DNA from: Bactrocera neohumeralis
Lineage: Eukaryota > Arthropoda > Insecta > Diptera > Tephritidae
Assembly (NCBI RefSeq): GCF_024586455.1
Contig: NC_065921.1
Span: forward strand, 14,291,401 to 14,355,400
Length of the DNA stretch: 64,000 nt
Direction: 5' to 3'
A program made the position numbers and the translations under genes. The number at the start of each line of letters is the position of its first letter. Position 1 is the stretch's first letter. The notes beneath the pieces were generated by a model that saw only the letters and a list, made by a program, of their open reading frames with translations, was not told the DNA's origin and ran no database searches. Shown piece by piece: positions 10,651 to 21,860 of the stretch.

Positions 10651-13077
10651 GAAAAATATTTATTCTGCAAATAAGGATACGTTACCTTATTGGTTACCTT
10701 TGTTGCAAGTAGTATAAAATGCGTATTTCTTAACGTTTTCACTTAAAATCTTTAAAAGTGGTTCACAGCAGCCATGCTTTGTACTTTAAGGTAGTTGTTT
10801 GGTAGTTATTTTGTCACTAAATTTTAGTGTCACATAGATCAAGTTCAGTATCCTAGGTACTAAACACAAATACTGCCGCCTTAATTGCTAATATTTCTAA
10901 TTTTTTTTACTATGCCACTACACATATCATCTTCTTGTTATTTGAGTTTTTGCATTGAACTATTGTTAGCTTAAAACCAACTGTGAAAATATTTATGCCG
11001 CAGCATTCCAATTGCCATTCGATATTGCGGACACTTTGTTGAACTTGAACCCATTTGAGGTGCCGCTTTGGCAAAACGGAAACACCTGCTTGCATTTTTG
11101 TTCACATTTTACACACTTTCCATAACAATAACAAGAACAACTGTGTCAACAAAGGCATGTGACAATGTGTTGACAGCGTGTTGCACGGACTACAAAAATA
11201 TATGGAATACATAAGCGCGTATATTCTTAGTGGCATAGATGCCTGAAAGTGCGCTGCGGCAAAAGCACGGGCTGCAGCAATTTTGCTGCCACACTGCCAC
11301 TGTCAACAGCAGTTTGAATTTATGCCGGCCGCTACATGTGGTTAGATTGTTTTCAATTAAGAAATAAAACAATGAGAAACTGTAGCATAAACAAAAGGGA
11401 GAAATGAAACAGAAAACCAATTCACATATATACTGTATATGGATGTGTGTGTGTGTGTGTGTGTGTGTAGAATAAAATGTTGAGGCCGCAGCACTTTGAA
11501 CTTGGTATTGTTTTGAATTAAAATAAGCGTTGCTCGGAAGAATACAAAATAAAATACAAATAAAAACAACAACAACAACTACATTCACGCATTTAAGCGC
11601 AACTTAAACAACTGTCAACACATACAACTGTTGCAATTAATTTAAATGTAATGAATGCGGCACCGCGCGACGTTGCAAGGGCGCAAAAAAGTTGTGTGGC
11701 ACAAGCCAGTAACAACGAAGACAGTAAGCCGCACCGTTGAAGCATGAGAAAGTGTTGCCTAAGCTTCGTGTGCGCCCCTCCTGGCTATGCATGCGTGAAT
11801 GTGTCCATTTGATTGAGTGTGTTGCACGTCGCCTTTAATTATAATAATTTCGCTGTTGTTGCAACAAAAAAATCGCATCATTATCGAGTTATCGCTACAA
11901 AGTGCAATCGAGCGTTAACTTTTTGCTTCAATTAACCAGCCGCGAGGCAATGCAATGCATGTGCGGTGGTCAAAAGGCGGCAAGTCCATGTTGCACATAT
12001 ACATATATGACTGGATAAATGTGTATATGTGTTTGTATGTGAATAATTGTATGTGCCGGCGCAGCAATAAAACAATCAAATCGCAAATCACAGCTGTGTT
12101 TTTGTTTGTGCAGCAAAGTTTTCGCACACGCGTGTGCCTGTGTTGGTGTGCGGCAACATTGCGATAGGCCGCGGCTCGCGTTGTGCATTGCGGCACGTAT
12201 ACAAAAGCTGTTAAGTGCACGCATGTCGTGGCTGTTTTGACAGCTGTCAATGGTGACAGCATGAAGTTCACGTACGTGTGTATAACTAACGATTTATTAG
12301 GAATGCAGAAATATGAGCAGGTAGAGCGCAAATATATATTTTTTTATTACTCCACTGCCATAGATATTTAGTATATTGAGTGCACAGCTGTGTTTGGTTT
12401 GCGAAGCTTTCTGAGAAGGAATTTTTTTCCATATTTTTACACGTTATAGCGATAGTTGCTGTGCTTGTTAATTTAATTAGTACTTCTCTTCTCATAACTT
12501 GCAATATTTTCTGGACTTAATTCTTCTACTTTTATTGGCAATTTTTTTTTTAATTTCTTAATTTATTCTGCTATTCTGTACAATTTCATAACACGACATT
12601 AACCACAATATTATATAAATGTCACTCTTTCTATCACTATTTGCCTCATTTCCCTCAACTTCGTCCTCAAATTGATATTTCCTTCTTTAGTTTCATTACA
12701 AAATATCTTTCATACATTTTCCAATATTTTTTACCATACATTTTTCATATTTTACTTTCCTATACTTCTTCCTCCATTTCCTTACTTTCTTCTTAATTTG
12801 ATATATGTAATTCTTTCATTCAATCTGATTTGCTTTGCGTCTCTTTGCTCCCAACACACTTAATCGAATCAACTCAGTCGCATTTAATTGGCGATCGCCA
12901 TTAACTCAGTTATCAAATGGCAATTAATTAAGTTATTTCTCACTCCTTGCTTGAGTTTGGTTGCAACGCAAGATTTGATTAATTTAAATGGCAATATTGC
13001 GAATTGAAATAGATTTAATTGAACTAGGAAATTGTTCAGACGAAAAATTATTTTTAGAGTTTTTCATTTAATTTTAA
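10651..13077. other. non-coding stretch with (TG)n and pyrimidine-rich tracts
   Basis: A (TG)n microsatellite lies at 11444-11468. The region 11600-12260 is GC-richer with GTGTGCGC and GCAACA words. The region 12600-12860 is strongly pyrimidine-rich (TTCCTTC, TTTCATTTTCC). ORFs of up to 138 codons (11915-12331, minus strand) have low-complexity, CVC/HTH-type translations and no domain. Confidence 0.4.
11444..11468 (+). repeat. (TG)n microsatellite
   Basis: Twelve uninterrupted TG dinucleotides plus one base. It is the longest TG run in the window. Confidence 0.95.
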
Positions 13078-13794
13078 GGGGTTATATACAGTTAGAATTT
13101 TGTAAAAATTAATTTTTTTATTTTATTTTCTTAATGTGCATATATTCTCAAATATACACGAATAATTTCATATCGTTGAGGCGAATATTTTCGAAGTTAC
13201 ACGCAAATTTGAAAAGGCGTTTCAGAGTGCTTGGAAGTGCAAGGCCAAACTTTAAATGCGTTTTTCTCAAAATGGTGTTTTCAAAGTCGGTGACCAACAT
13301 TACTCAAAAACAGCTAAGCCGATTAGTCTCCAATTTTAACACGAGCTTCCGAAATGTATTTTTAGTGATTAAACCAAGATTTTTTCACCGATTAATATTT
13401 TTTTATGAACAATTTAAGGCCGAAATTTTGGTCAAAAATCGATTTTTTTAGAAACCGCCATTTTGTCAAAAAAAAAAAAATATTTTGCTTATTTCTTTAA
13501 CTTGCTTTACTAGATTTCACAATAATTTAATGAAATCAGTTTGTTTTTTTATTGCCAGAGGATTCAGTTCGGAGATGTAATAGTCACCGCACAATGTCTT
13601 TTTTGAGAGGAACTCCCGGAGATTAGCTGTAGTTACTTTGCAAATAAATATTTTTACTAATACTAAGTACTTAGAATACAGCTAGAAGATGTAGTAATTT
13701 GGGTACAAATTTTTGGATCAATAAATTTAATTTCTCTCTCAGAAAAAAATCTTGAAAATTCGCCTTTTTCGGCTTTCTAACTGTATATAACCCC
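13078..13794. mobile_element. MITE-like element with perfect 20-bp terminal inverted repeats
   Basis: The left end at 13078-13097 reads GGGGTTATATACAGTTAGAA. The right end at 13775-13794 is its exact reverse complement. The element is 717 bp long and flanked by TAA on both sides (13075-13077 and 13795-13797), a plausible 3-bp target-site duplication. A 3-bp TWA duplication and a G-rich TIR start are features of the PIF/Harbinger superfamily, so that assignment is a reasonable inference. The interior is AT-rich and non-autonomous. The ORF at 13134-13451 shows no transposase motif. The interior around 13255-13320 resembles that of the element at 15053-15765. Confidence 0.85.
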
Positions 13795-13904
13795 TAAAAG
13801 AAATGGTTTGAAAGTGCACATTCTTGAGGGAAGAGATGAAAAATGAAGTCAAAATTGGTGTTAGAAAAGAAAAACCACTAACTTCTTTTGCAACGAAACT
13901 ATAG

Positions 13905-14395
13905 TACCTTTCACACATATGTACAAGTTTTCGTTAGAAGAACTTTGATCGGTAAGTTTGTATATTCTATATGCGATATAAACTCGTTCCGAACAATTTT
14001 TTCTTAGATCTTATAGAAGACTTCGACAATATCATTTCCTAAATTTCATAAAGATCCTTGTCAAATTAATACGTTTACCATACACGCACTTTATTCGGAA
14101 CGTTCAGTTGGTATGCAGCTATGTGCTAAAATGGTTCAATATCGGTGGTACTGACTAATAAGCAGTTCCTAACAGAAAAGATAATTTGTGAAAAATTTCA
14201 GATCCATATCTCGAAAACTGAAACAATAGTTCGCGTATATATAGATAGACGATCTTGTCTAAATCGACTCAGCTCACTATGCTGATCATTTATATAATAT
14301 ATATGGTAAACTTTACAGGAACTCTGACGTTTCTTTTTGGATGTTAAAAACCTCATACAAAACTTAATATACATTCTTCAGGGTATAATTATAGG
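13905..14395 (+). repeat. interspersed repeat, CAGTTTGTATGGCAGC family, copy 2
   Basis: This copy contains the family landmarks in order: GATCGGTAAGTTTGTAT, CGTTCAGTTGGTATGCAGCT, AAATTTCAGATCCATATCTCG, a run of AGATAGAC, TAAATCGACTCAGCTC and CTGATCATTTATATAATAT. It ends in CTTCAGGGTATAA at about 14389. The end sequence is better preserved than in copy 1. Confidence 0.8.
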
Positions 14396-15052
14396 TGGAC
14401 ACAGAAGTATATATTTTATTACACAATAAATAGCCGGATAAAGAGGATAGACATATAAACTATTTTCCCCATATACATAGTTATAGGTTCGGTTCGATTA
14501 TACTGGCTGGTTGCAACGGCATGCATAGACCTACTAGTCTTTTGGGAAGCCAGATGGAGGTTTATTTTATTTCGGGCAGAAATATTATTCATAAAGGACG
14601 TCAACGTTTTTTGGAAATTTAAAAGAGACCTAATAACTAATTTTATTATTTTATCTTGTCACTTGAACTACGGAACTCATAGATATCTAAAACGAGCTGT
14701 AGATAAGGTTGGACAGAAGCAGAGGAGGTGTTCCAGCTTGCACCATGCACTTTCTACATATGCTATAGGTAATAATCCCCAAACATCTCGCATGTGTTGC
14801 CAATAAGTTGTGAACTAACACTGCACATGATCTTGGCAATTCTGCATGTCTTTAAAACATTACATCTCACTCAGATCTGGTCTGTCAGCACTTTAAGAAA
14901 TTTCATTTTGTATCGTTTTCATTGACGTTTGTGTTTCCGGTATTGGTTTGGTGACGAGTCGATTAACATTTTTTTTTTTTCAATATTGGCTTAATATTTT
15001 TATACAGCCGTCTTTTATCAGGTTACGAAAGTCGGTTTGACAGCTGCCTCCT
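14396..15052. other. non-coding stretch, nothing recognised
   Basis: Unique-looking AT-rich DNA. The short minus-strand ORF at 14419-14604 has no support. A T-run lies at 14970-14980. Confidence 0.4.
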
Positions 15053-15765
15053 AAGAGGTTACATGGATTTACGGGCTTAAAAAAACCGATTATTTTTATT
15101 GCCTTATTAAATTCTAAACACCTCTAGAATATTATATATAGAATAATATCCTAAATTTTCAAGTTGATCGGAGTAATAGTTTCGAAGATACAGCCTTGAC
15201 AACTTGTTCGCTCGAGGCTAGCTAAGTTAAAAACGCCGTCTTTAAAAGCATTTTTCTCGGAACTGTGTTTTTGCAGTCGGTTGGCAACATTTCTCGAGAA
15301 CTATTCAACTGATCTTCATGAAATTTTACAAAGGTCTTTAAGATACAGTTCTTGGACTTGGACGAAGGATTTCTTTTTTTTTTCTATTACAATTATATGA
15401 AAAAATGTTCGCTAAATTTTCACTGAAACTTTCTTTTTTTGAAAAAATGTCTGCCAAAAAACCAATTTTCAGTTTTTTCCTTTGTCCAAATTATAAGTTA
15501 AGGTTTTTACCAAAACAGGTATTTTTTCACTTTAAATGATCCTATAAAAAGTTATCCTACCAACGCGGATGCATCTTTTTTCCGTGGGGTCACTAGAAAT
15601 GGCTTTGCAATGGCCGAGTTTAAAATATATTTTTTCCAAGAATTTCAGAATTTGTTTGTGTATGTGTAAAAATAAAGAAATCTAATAAAATATTTCATTT
15701 TTTTGATGAGAAAAAATTGTTGAAAAAAGGCTGTTTTTACCCGAGGAAACCCATGTATCCCCTTA
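15053..15765. mobile_element. second MITE-like element with imperfect TIRs, related to the 13-kb element
   Basis: The left end reads AAGAGGTTACATGGATTTACGGG. The right end, as reverse complement, reads AAGGGGATACATGGGTTTCC. This gives inverted ends of about 20 bp with a few mismatches, about 713 bp apart. The interior motif TTTTTCTCGGAACTGTGTTTT followed by CAGTCGGTTGGCAACATT parallels TTTTTCTCAAAATGGTGTTTT then AAGTCGGTGACCAACATT in the element at 13078-13794. The two are therefore related families or diverged copies. A 3' end fragment of the same kind lies at 60215-60272. No transposase is encoded. The target-site duplication is unresolved. Confidence 0.65.
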
Positions 15766-16463
15766 AGTCATATACTGGAGCAGCTAGTCCTCTAAAAAAC
15801 CTTTTCTCAAAATTTCATTAATTGCAATGGCTTCTTAAAAATAATTTGTGTAAATTCAATTATCTTCTGCAACAAATATTTGTAAATTCTTTTATTCTTC
15901 TTGTAGTTAAGAATTTTTTAAGCAAGATATATTTTTTTTAATACCATAGTTTGAGTGGATATGTTTCATATGAGAAATTGGAAAACCCAGAAAAAATCTC
16001 TCTATAAAGGAGTGTTGATTTTTAAATTAAGAACTACTTAATAACTACTCAGAAAATATGTTCTTATCAATCAAATTATCATATGTTTTGTGTTCATAAA
16101 ATCTGAAATTTTCAATATGGTTACAAAACTTATTTAATGAGCACAGTTTAGCCCCTGCCTCATACTTATAAACTTTCATAGTATCGTTTGTTCACTCGAA
16201 ATTCTCTTCACTACTTAGAAAAATAAACTAATTTCCTACTATCATCAATCATTCAAAAATTTAACTTAATGAAGAGTCTGTCCCTATATGCTAGATTGTT
16301 CAGCGGGATATTGAAGAAACATAAGCAAGTGTTTACAGCCTTCATTTCAGTTCAAAGATCTGCTGAGACTTTTAATCCTGCACTATTACAACTAAAAATA
16401 TTTGAGACAATATTATTTTTAATATTAAAGTTAAATTTATATCTACCTATAAGTTTATTTATA
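15766..16463. other. AT-rich non-coding stretch
   Basis: AT-rich sequence without gene, TIR or tandem structure. The ORF at 16269-16481 ends inside the hairpin described next and has no recognisable domain. Confidence 0.4.
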
Positions 16464-16536
16464 TATAGCAAAACATCGTAATTTTTAGACATTTAAGGCA
16501 TACGTAAATGTCTAAAAATTACGATATTTTGCTATA
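16464..16536. repeat. near-perfect 32-bp inverted repeat (hairpin), 9-nt loop
   Basis: The left arm is 16464-16495 and the right arm 16505-16536. They pair at 31 of 32 positions, the only mismatch being C16474 against A16526. The loop is AGGCATACG. The arms are AT-rich and contain AATTTTTAGACATTTA and its complement. The structure could be a foldback remnant, a template-switch inversion or a small hairpin RNA. Nothing in the primary sequence decides between these. Confidence 0.95.
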
Positions 16537-18360
16537 CTCATGTGACAACGCTGTACTGTCAGCAGTCTATAGGAAATCATTGTGTAGCTCTCAACCCTTT
16601 TAATTTTACTTTACTACTTAACTGCTTTCGATTTTTTTTTTTAAATTTTTTATATAAATAAAATATTCACCATAAAATATGACCATCTTATGATCAGCAT
16701 CTCAAGCCATAAAAGTACAAAAATATGTTTTGTTTTGTTTTGTTTTTTTTTTCACAACAAAAATTTATTTTTGACCCCTAATTTACTTCAACACATTTTC
16801 TACGCTCCCAAACAACTTCAAACTGTCAAACTGAATGATGGGTCACAAGCATGCTAAATTCGATTCAATGTTAACAACTCACTTAAAAGTTGAGTTACAA
16901 AGCAAAAACAAACACAAAAATTAACAAAAAACACTACATATTTCATATATACATACTTATAGGTATGTAGATATGTTTATTAATTTAAAGAACATGTGTA
17001 GCAACATGTTGAGCAACAAGCCTATAAACAGACGTAAAATTAAGTGAAAATTGCTGGGCGCCGAAATAGAAGCCCAAAATAGTTTGAAAAGGCATTGCAA
17101 ACAACAACAACACATTTCAGCAATTGGCAAGCGATTGTTGTTTGTTGAAAACTTCCTACGGATGCGAACAAGATGGATTTGTTGCAAGCACTTGTGGGTG
17201 ATACACAAGTTAATATGTAGTTGAAGCGCCGCTGAGAAGTAATTTTAATGTTGTACCAGTTGTTGTTGCTTGTTTGCAAGTGATTGCTGGCTGCCAAGGC
17301 GATTTGATTGATTTGTTGAAATTCGAATGAGCCACCAAAACTTTTTAAAGCAGCAACAAAAAATTCCAAAAAATGAAATTTTATTTTTAGTTTCTGCGTA
17401 ACTGCTACGGCATATCTTGAGGCCAGCATCTAGAAATTTACGATTGAATTAAAGCAAAGAATGGGCACAGTACGGCACAATATCAGTGTTAAGGTCTGTC
17501 GCACACAAGCGCCCGCATAAATTCTGACATAACGTGTGATTTAACAGTTGTACAAACGAGCCATAACCAACAACCGTTACATTTACTACTTTGCCACGGT
17601 ATATACATATATGTACATAAATATACTCTTGTATGTGTCCGTGTCCGTTTTGTAATGTGTATCTTTGCGCGTTCATTGTCACTTTATCAACGCGCATGCG
17701 CGGATACACACTTCCAGCGACGCGCACGAATGCACACAGCGCTTAAGCAACAACAATGGCGTAGCGCCTTATTTGCCGGTTTTTCGGCACACTCTTGACT
17801 CGAGGCGATTTTGATAGCGATACGGTGCAACGCACCACCTTTTGACAGCTGTCACTTGCATTACTTTATTTTCAAAGTGGTTTGTACTTTTCGGGTCTAC
17901 CATAGTGTTACGGGTATTGCACACAAGGTGACAACTTAAAGTTGTAGCGACCTATGGTAAGGCTTTAATAACATTAACGGTTTTTTCGTACAATGATTTA
18001 AGGCAGGTAAAGTAAATACCGTGGCTGCTTTAATATGAGGAACTGCCACTTTTTGCTGACTCATTGTCCTGCCATGATTGTATGATAATGAGTTAGGAAA
18101 CCATTACGAAGAACAAAGACAGTTTTATCACAATCTCATGTACTGATCCCAATTAGAGAAGATGCAATGCTTCTACCGAGTCTTATTTAGGATCGCCTAC
18201 TTCTGAAGAGCCTGACCTCAGCAGTTTCTAATTCATTTCGAAGACGTCGGAACGTTGTGGTAGTGAGGTAACAGACAATCCCTAGAACATCTATTTTAGA
18301 AATCATTGGCGTTTAGTAAAGCTGTTCTCCGATATCTAAAATTTCAAAACTTACTCAAAA
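16537..18360. other. non-coding stretch, nothing recognised
   Basis: A T-run and a TTTTG microsatellite lie around 16720-16755. The region 17450-17880 is GC-richer, with CGCGCATGCGCG near 17690 and TTTGACAGCTGTCA near 17841. Minus-strand ORFs at 17040-17429 and 17449-17727 have no domain and no splice signals I would trust. Confidence 0.35.
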
Positions 18361-18540
18361 GGACTGTTTGTTGTTGTTTTAGCGGGTACCTAGTGCCTGT
18401 TAGGATGGTAAGGATTAGCTAAGTCGTCGACGTCATCCAACAGAAGGCCCAATAAACGTGATGTTTCGACGGGGTCGGACCAAAGGGAGAGGCGTGTGAG
18501 ATGAGTGGGGTTGGTGTGGAACGCAAAGAGGAGGACATAT
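18361..18540. repeat. GC-rich interspersed-repeat fragment
   Basis: A block markedly richer in G than its surroundings begins with TTTGTTGTTGTTTTAGCGGG. It continues through GTCGTCGACGTCATCC, GATGTTTCGACGGGGTCGG and GAGATGAGTGGGGTTGG. I recall this kind of TTGTTGTTGTAGCGG-led sequence as a recurrent repeat in fruit-fly assemblies, possibly a retrotransposon 3' region. No coding frame or ends could be defined. Confidence 0.4.
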
Positions 18541-18612
18541 ATTGGATATTAAATACTTTGTAAGAGCTTTATAGAGCTTTTTGGTCTAATGTAGGCTTTT
18601 TAGAGCTGTTGG

Positions 18613-19211
18613 TCATCAATCTGATCAAATTTGACCCGGACTGATCCATTTACCTATTTGTCTATGTCACTTTTTTCCCATATTGGTGTAACCTTCTCAA
18701 CGTTCGGCTGAGGTTTAAAGGCGAAAGTCGTGAAGTCACTGAAAACTTGTCTCTTGGGAGTCATTTATCCATCTCTGTTAATGACGATAACATCGAGAAA
18801 TTTAAAGAAACAGTGCACGAAAAACGTTATGTTGGCATCAGAGTTGGCAGAGAGATATCAGAGGATCTCAGCATCTCTTATGGACAGACTCAATATTTTT
18901 TAGTTAATGTTTTGGGTTTGAGCAAGCTAGACTCATCTTCTTCTACAAAGTTGCCAAGAACCATACATTTACTGACGCGAGTACGTGATTTTATGTATAT
19001 GACGTTGAAACTAACCAACAATCTAGTGAGAAAACAAAAATTCATTGAAGACCATCCCAGCAGAGGCGTAGGTATAACAAGTACAGGGAGAATTTTTTAA
19101 AGCTTAGGCATGCTTATATTAGCTCAATGATCTATTTTAAAGACCTTAATAGAAAAATACGTGAAAGTCGTATGTTTTTCGCCAGTCCGGCTCAAATTTG
19201 ATCTGGTGGTA
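18613..19211 (+). mobile_element. internally deleted mariner-family transposon with both terminal repeats
   Basis: The left end contains ATCTGATCAAATTTGACCCG (18619 onward). The right end contains CAGTCCGGCTCAAATTTGATC (19183-19203) in inverted orientation, reaching GGTGGTA at 19211. Between them, 18747-18950 translates to SVNDDNIEKFKETV, then EISEDLSISYGQTQYFLVNV and LGL. That is the DNA-binding helix-turn-helix region of a mariner transposase of the type also found in SETMAR. A second frame near 18995-19030 gives YDVETNQQSSE, which belongs just after the first catalytic aspartate. At about 600 bp, against the usual 1.3 kb, most of the catalytic domain is missing and the rest is frame-shifted. 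It is a dead, possibly MITE-like derivative. The same left end occurs alone at 37021. Confidence 0.85.
18770..19060 (+). pseudogene. mariner transposase fragment (N-terminal helix-turn-helix region)
   Basis: The readable part spans SVNDDNIEKFKETVHEKRY to NVLGLSKL, about 60 residues, equivalent to roughly residues 70-130 of a mariner transposase. The frame is then disturbed, and YDVETNQQSSEKTK follows in another frame. The open frame begins at a TTG, not an ATG, so this is a surviving segment rather than a gene start. The D,D34D catalytic triad is absent. Confidence 0.85.
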
Positions 19212-20389
19212 TACTCACGTGCTTATTTTCAGAACGGTACGAACAGTGTAAGAAAGAGTAACTATTTCTGTTATGAATTGAAAAATTGAAAAAGTTGAAC
19301 CCCTCATGCATCTAATAAAAGTAAGCTCCCGGGCTTAGCTATAGCTACTTGCTCTCCACCCACGCTTGAATTTATTTCATTTTTATTTCTCGCTTTTATT
19401 TTTACAAGAGTTCGTAACACGCTCACCAAATTTCACGCTTCGCTGAATCTAACGATGGCAGTTAGCGTAAAGCAGAATTAGAAAAAATAACTGTAAATTG
19501 CTACCGGTGTTACGCTTTTAAAGCGTTCGCCTATGACACTCTTTAACTGTCACCCCATTTTATTTTTGGTTTGGTTATTTTTTCTGTACTTTTTTCCTCA
19601 AACCCACGCGACGGCAGTTTTGTTTCATTGCAACGGCGTATTTACCCGGCAAAGCGTGAAATGATTAAAACATTCATGCAGCTTAACACCCGAAAATGCT
19701 TTACACCCATGTACATCATCATCACCAACAACAAAATCACCAAAATCAGCAACAGCAGCAACTCAATTGAAGCGTGTGAGAGTATGAGCGGCTGGAAGTG
19801 AGGGGGCTCAGCGGCATGAAGCAAGTAAATACAAGGTTTGTGTATGTATGTTGCATGTTGCATCTGCATACTTAATATTGCCAACTGGGGCGTGCAGTAT
19901 GACAGGCTGTTTGTTGTTTTTGCGTCACCACACATTTTCCACACACACACATACACAACTTTACATATGTGTGCGGATTTTTTCCCTGCGTTTTATATTG
20001 AAAATAACCAAAAATTGTTTGCCGCATAAAATTGGCGATTGCATTCATTTCCACATAAATATGCATATTTTCGTAAGTGAAATAAATAACTCGGTTGGTA
20101 TTTGCTGGTGAAAATATCGAAAATATTTGCCAGACAACGCACAACAGAAGCGCACAATTTTACTTTACCCCAACTATTTTTTTCGGAATCGGTAGTCAGC
20201 AGCAAAAAGCCTCAAAAAGCCAACAAAGAATTTGTGCTTGTGTGTGGCAATAAAAAGGTGACGATAGTGTTGTGTAGCAACTGTGTTGGCGGTGGCTATA
20301 CCTGCAACTATTAAATTGACAGCTTACTTATATGAGTTTGCTGGTGCTGTGTTGCCCAGTGAGCCAAAAGGATGTTCATAAAAGTGTAT
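19212..20389. other. non-coding stretch, nothing recognised
   Basis: The region 19380-20330 is GC-richer and non-repetitive, with several overlapping ORFs of under 105 codons. None has a recognisable domain, a good start context and a donor site together. A short (CA)n run lies around 19940-19950. Confidence 0.35.
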
Positions 20390-21134
20390 ACAAATATATT
20401 TTTCTTGATTTTAGGCGATCAGTTTGTATGGCAACTATATGTTATAGTGGTCCGATCTAAACCATTTCTTCGGATATTGTAGGGCTGCCCTTGATATTAA
20501 ATCGTGACAAATTTCGGGAAGATATCTCAAAAACTGAAGAATTTTTCCGTACTAGAACTTAATTCTGATTGGTCAGTTTGTATGACAGCTATAGGATATA
20601 GTAGTCCAATTTTAACAATTTCTTCGGACATTGTAGCGATGTCTTCAGTATAAAATCTTTTCAAATAAAAAAGTTCCCTATACAAGAACTGAGTTTGGTT
20701 TGGTCAGTTTTTATGGTGACATTAAGCTATAGTGATCCGATCTCGGTACTTTTTTTGACCTTACACCTCTGACTGACATAATAACGTGTGTCAAATTTGA
20801 TGACGAAATCTTGTCAAACAAAAAAATTTCCATACAAGAACTTAATTCTGATCGGTCAGTTTATATGATAATTATAGAATATAGTAATCTGTTGTGGCCG
20901 ATTCATAAAAATGAACAGTTTCTTGGCAAACAAAGACGTGTGAAAATTTTCAGATCGATATCTCAAAAATTGAGAGGCTACTTCGTGCATATGTAGACAG
21001 ACGAACATGACACGGTCGAAACTCAACATGCTGGTCGTTTAAATAGTACAAATACTATATAGGGTCTCCAACATTTCCTTTTGGGGTGTTACAAACATCG
21101 TGGCAAACATAATAAATCCTGTTCAGGCTATAAC
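20390..21134 (+). repeat. interspersed repeat, CAGTTTGTATGGCAGC family, copy 3 with four internal units
   Basis: Variants of GATCAGTTTGTATGGCAACT followed by TATAGTGGTCCGATC begin at about 20417, 20571, 20701 and 20853, giving an internal period of about 130-155 bp. The right end carries the family terminus: GGGTCTCCAACATTTCC, GGGGTGTTACAAACATCGTG and CCTGTTCAGGCTATAA at 21117-21133. This is the clearest plus-strand copy in the window. Confidence 0.85.
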
Positions 21135-21412
21135 TAATAGACTGATCTGCCATTTCTGTCTGACTTTTCTCGATTTTAATACATCGTAACTTGTATGAAC
21201 AGGCCAACAGGTATCTCCAGAGCAAATGACAAATTATTTGGAGCTTTAAATTATAACACAGAGATCAACATTCTGGAAAAATATGACTTTTTTGAGTTCA
21301 ATCAGAACTAGTCAACTTTACAACCAAAATCAGTGGGTTTAACAAAGATTCTTTCGATAAAAAGTTTCGACGAACACGTCTCAGTTTTTTAAATCAAATA
21401 TTAACCCTTATT
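21135..21412. other. AT-rich non-coding stretch
   Basis: Nothing recognisable is present between the two repeats. Confidence 0.35.
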
Positions 21413-21860
21413 ATGGGATATCATAAAGATTATAGAAGATTTTGCCTAAGGGCAGATCATATTTTGTGGTTCTCTCACTATGAAGCTTGCGATATTGCCC
21501 TGATTTTAAGCAAACCCTATTGATTGAGGAAGCTTGAACGCCTTTGCTTGAGGCAGATTTTTAAATATCAGACTCTGCAAGACCTATGTGTCCGCATAAT
21601 ACAGTTTTCGTCTTGATGAAGTGAGATGTAAATTAAATCACTAGCTCTTGAAATTATTAGAGAAAATTTCGTCTAAGGCCAGACCAAATTTTGAGGTCCT
21701 CTCACTCTCAAACTTGCGATATTTCACTATTGACTTAGGAAGCTTGAACGCCTTTGTTTGAGGTAGATTTCTAAATATTAGACTCTACAAGACCTATGTG
21801 TCCGCATAATGCAGTTTTCGTCTTGATGAAGTCAAATGTAAAATAAACTCAAAGTTCTTG
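21413..21860 (+). repeat. two-copy tandem duplication, about 210-bp unit
   Basis: AGCTTGAACGCCTTTG at 21531 and again at 21741 anchors two diverged copies. Each copy also shares CTCTCACT, CTTGCGATATT, ACAAGACCTATGTGTCCGC and CAGTTTTCGTCTTGATGAAG in the same order. The divergence indicates an old duplication. No coding frame is conserved. Confidence 0.85.

Noticed and set aside
11915..12331. 138-codon minus-strand ORF
   Set aside because: Overlapping frames on both strands over TG/CA-rich DNA give similar-length ORFs; no domain.
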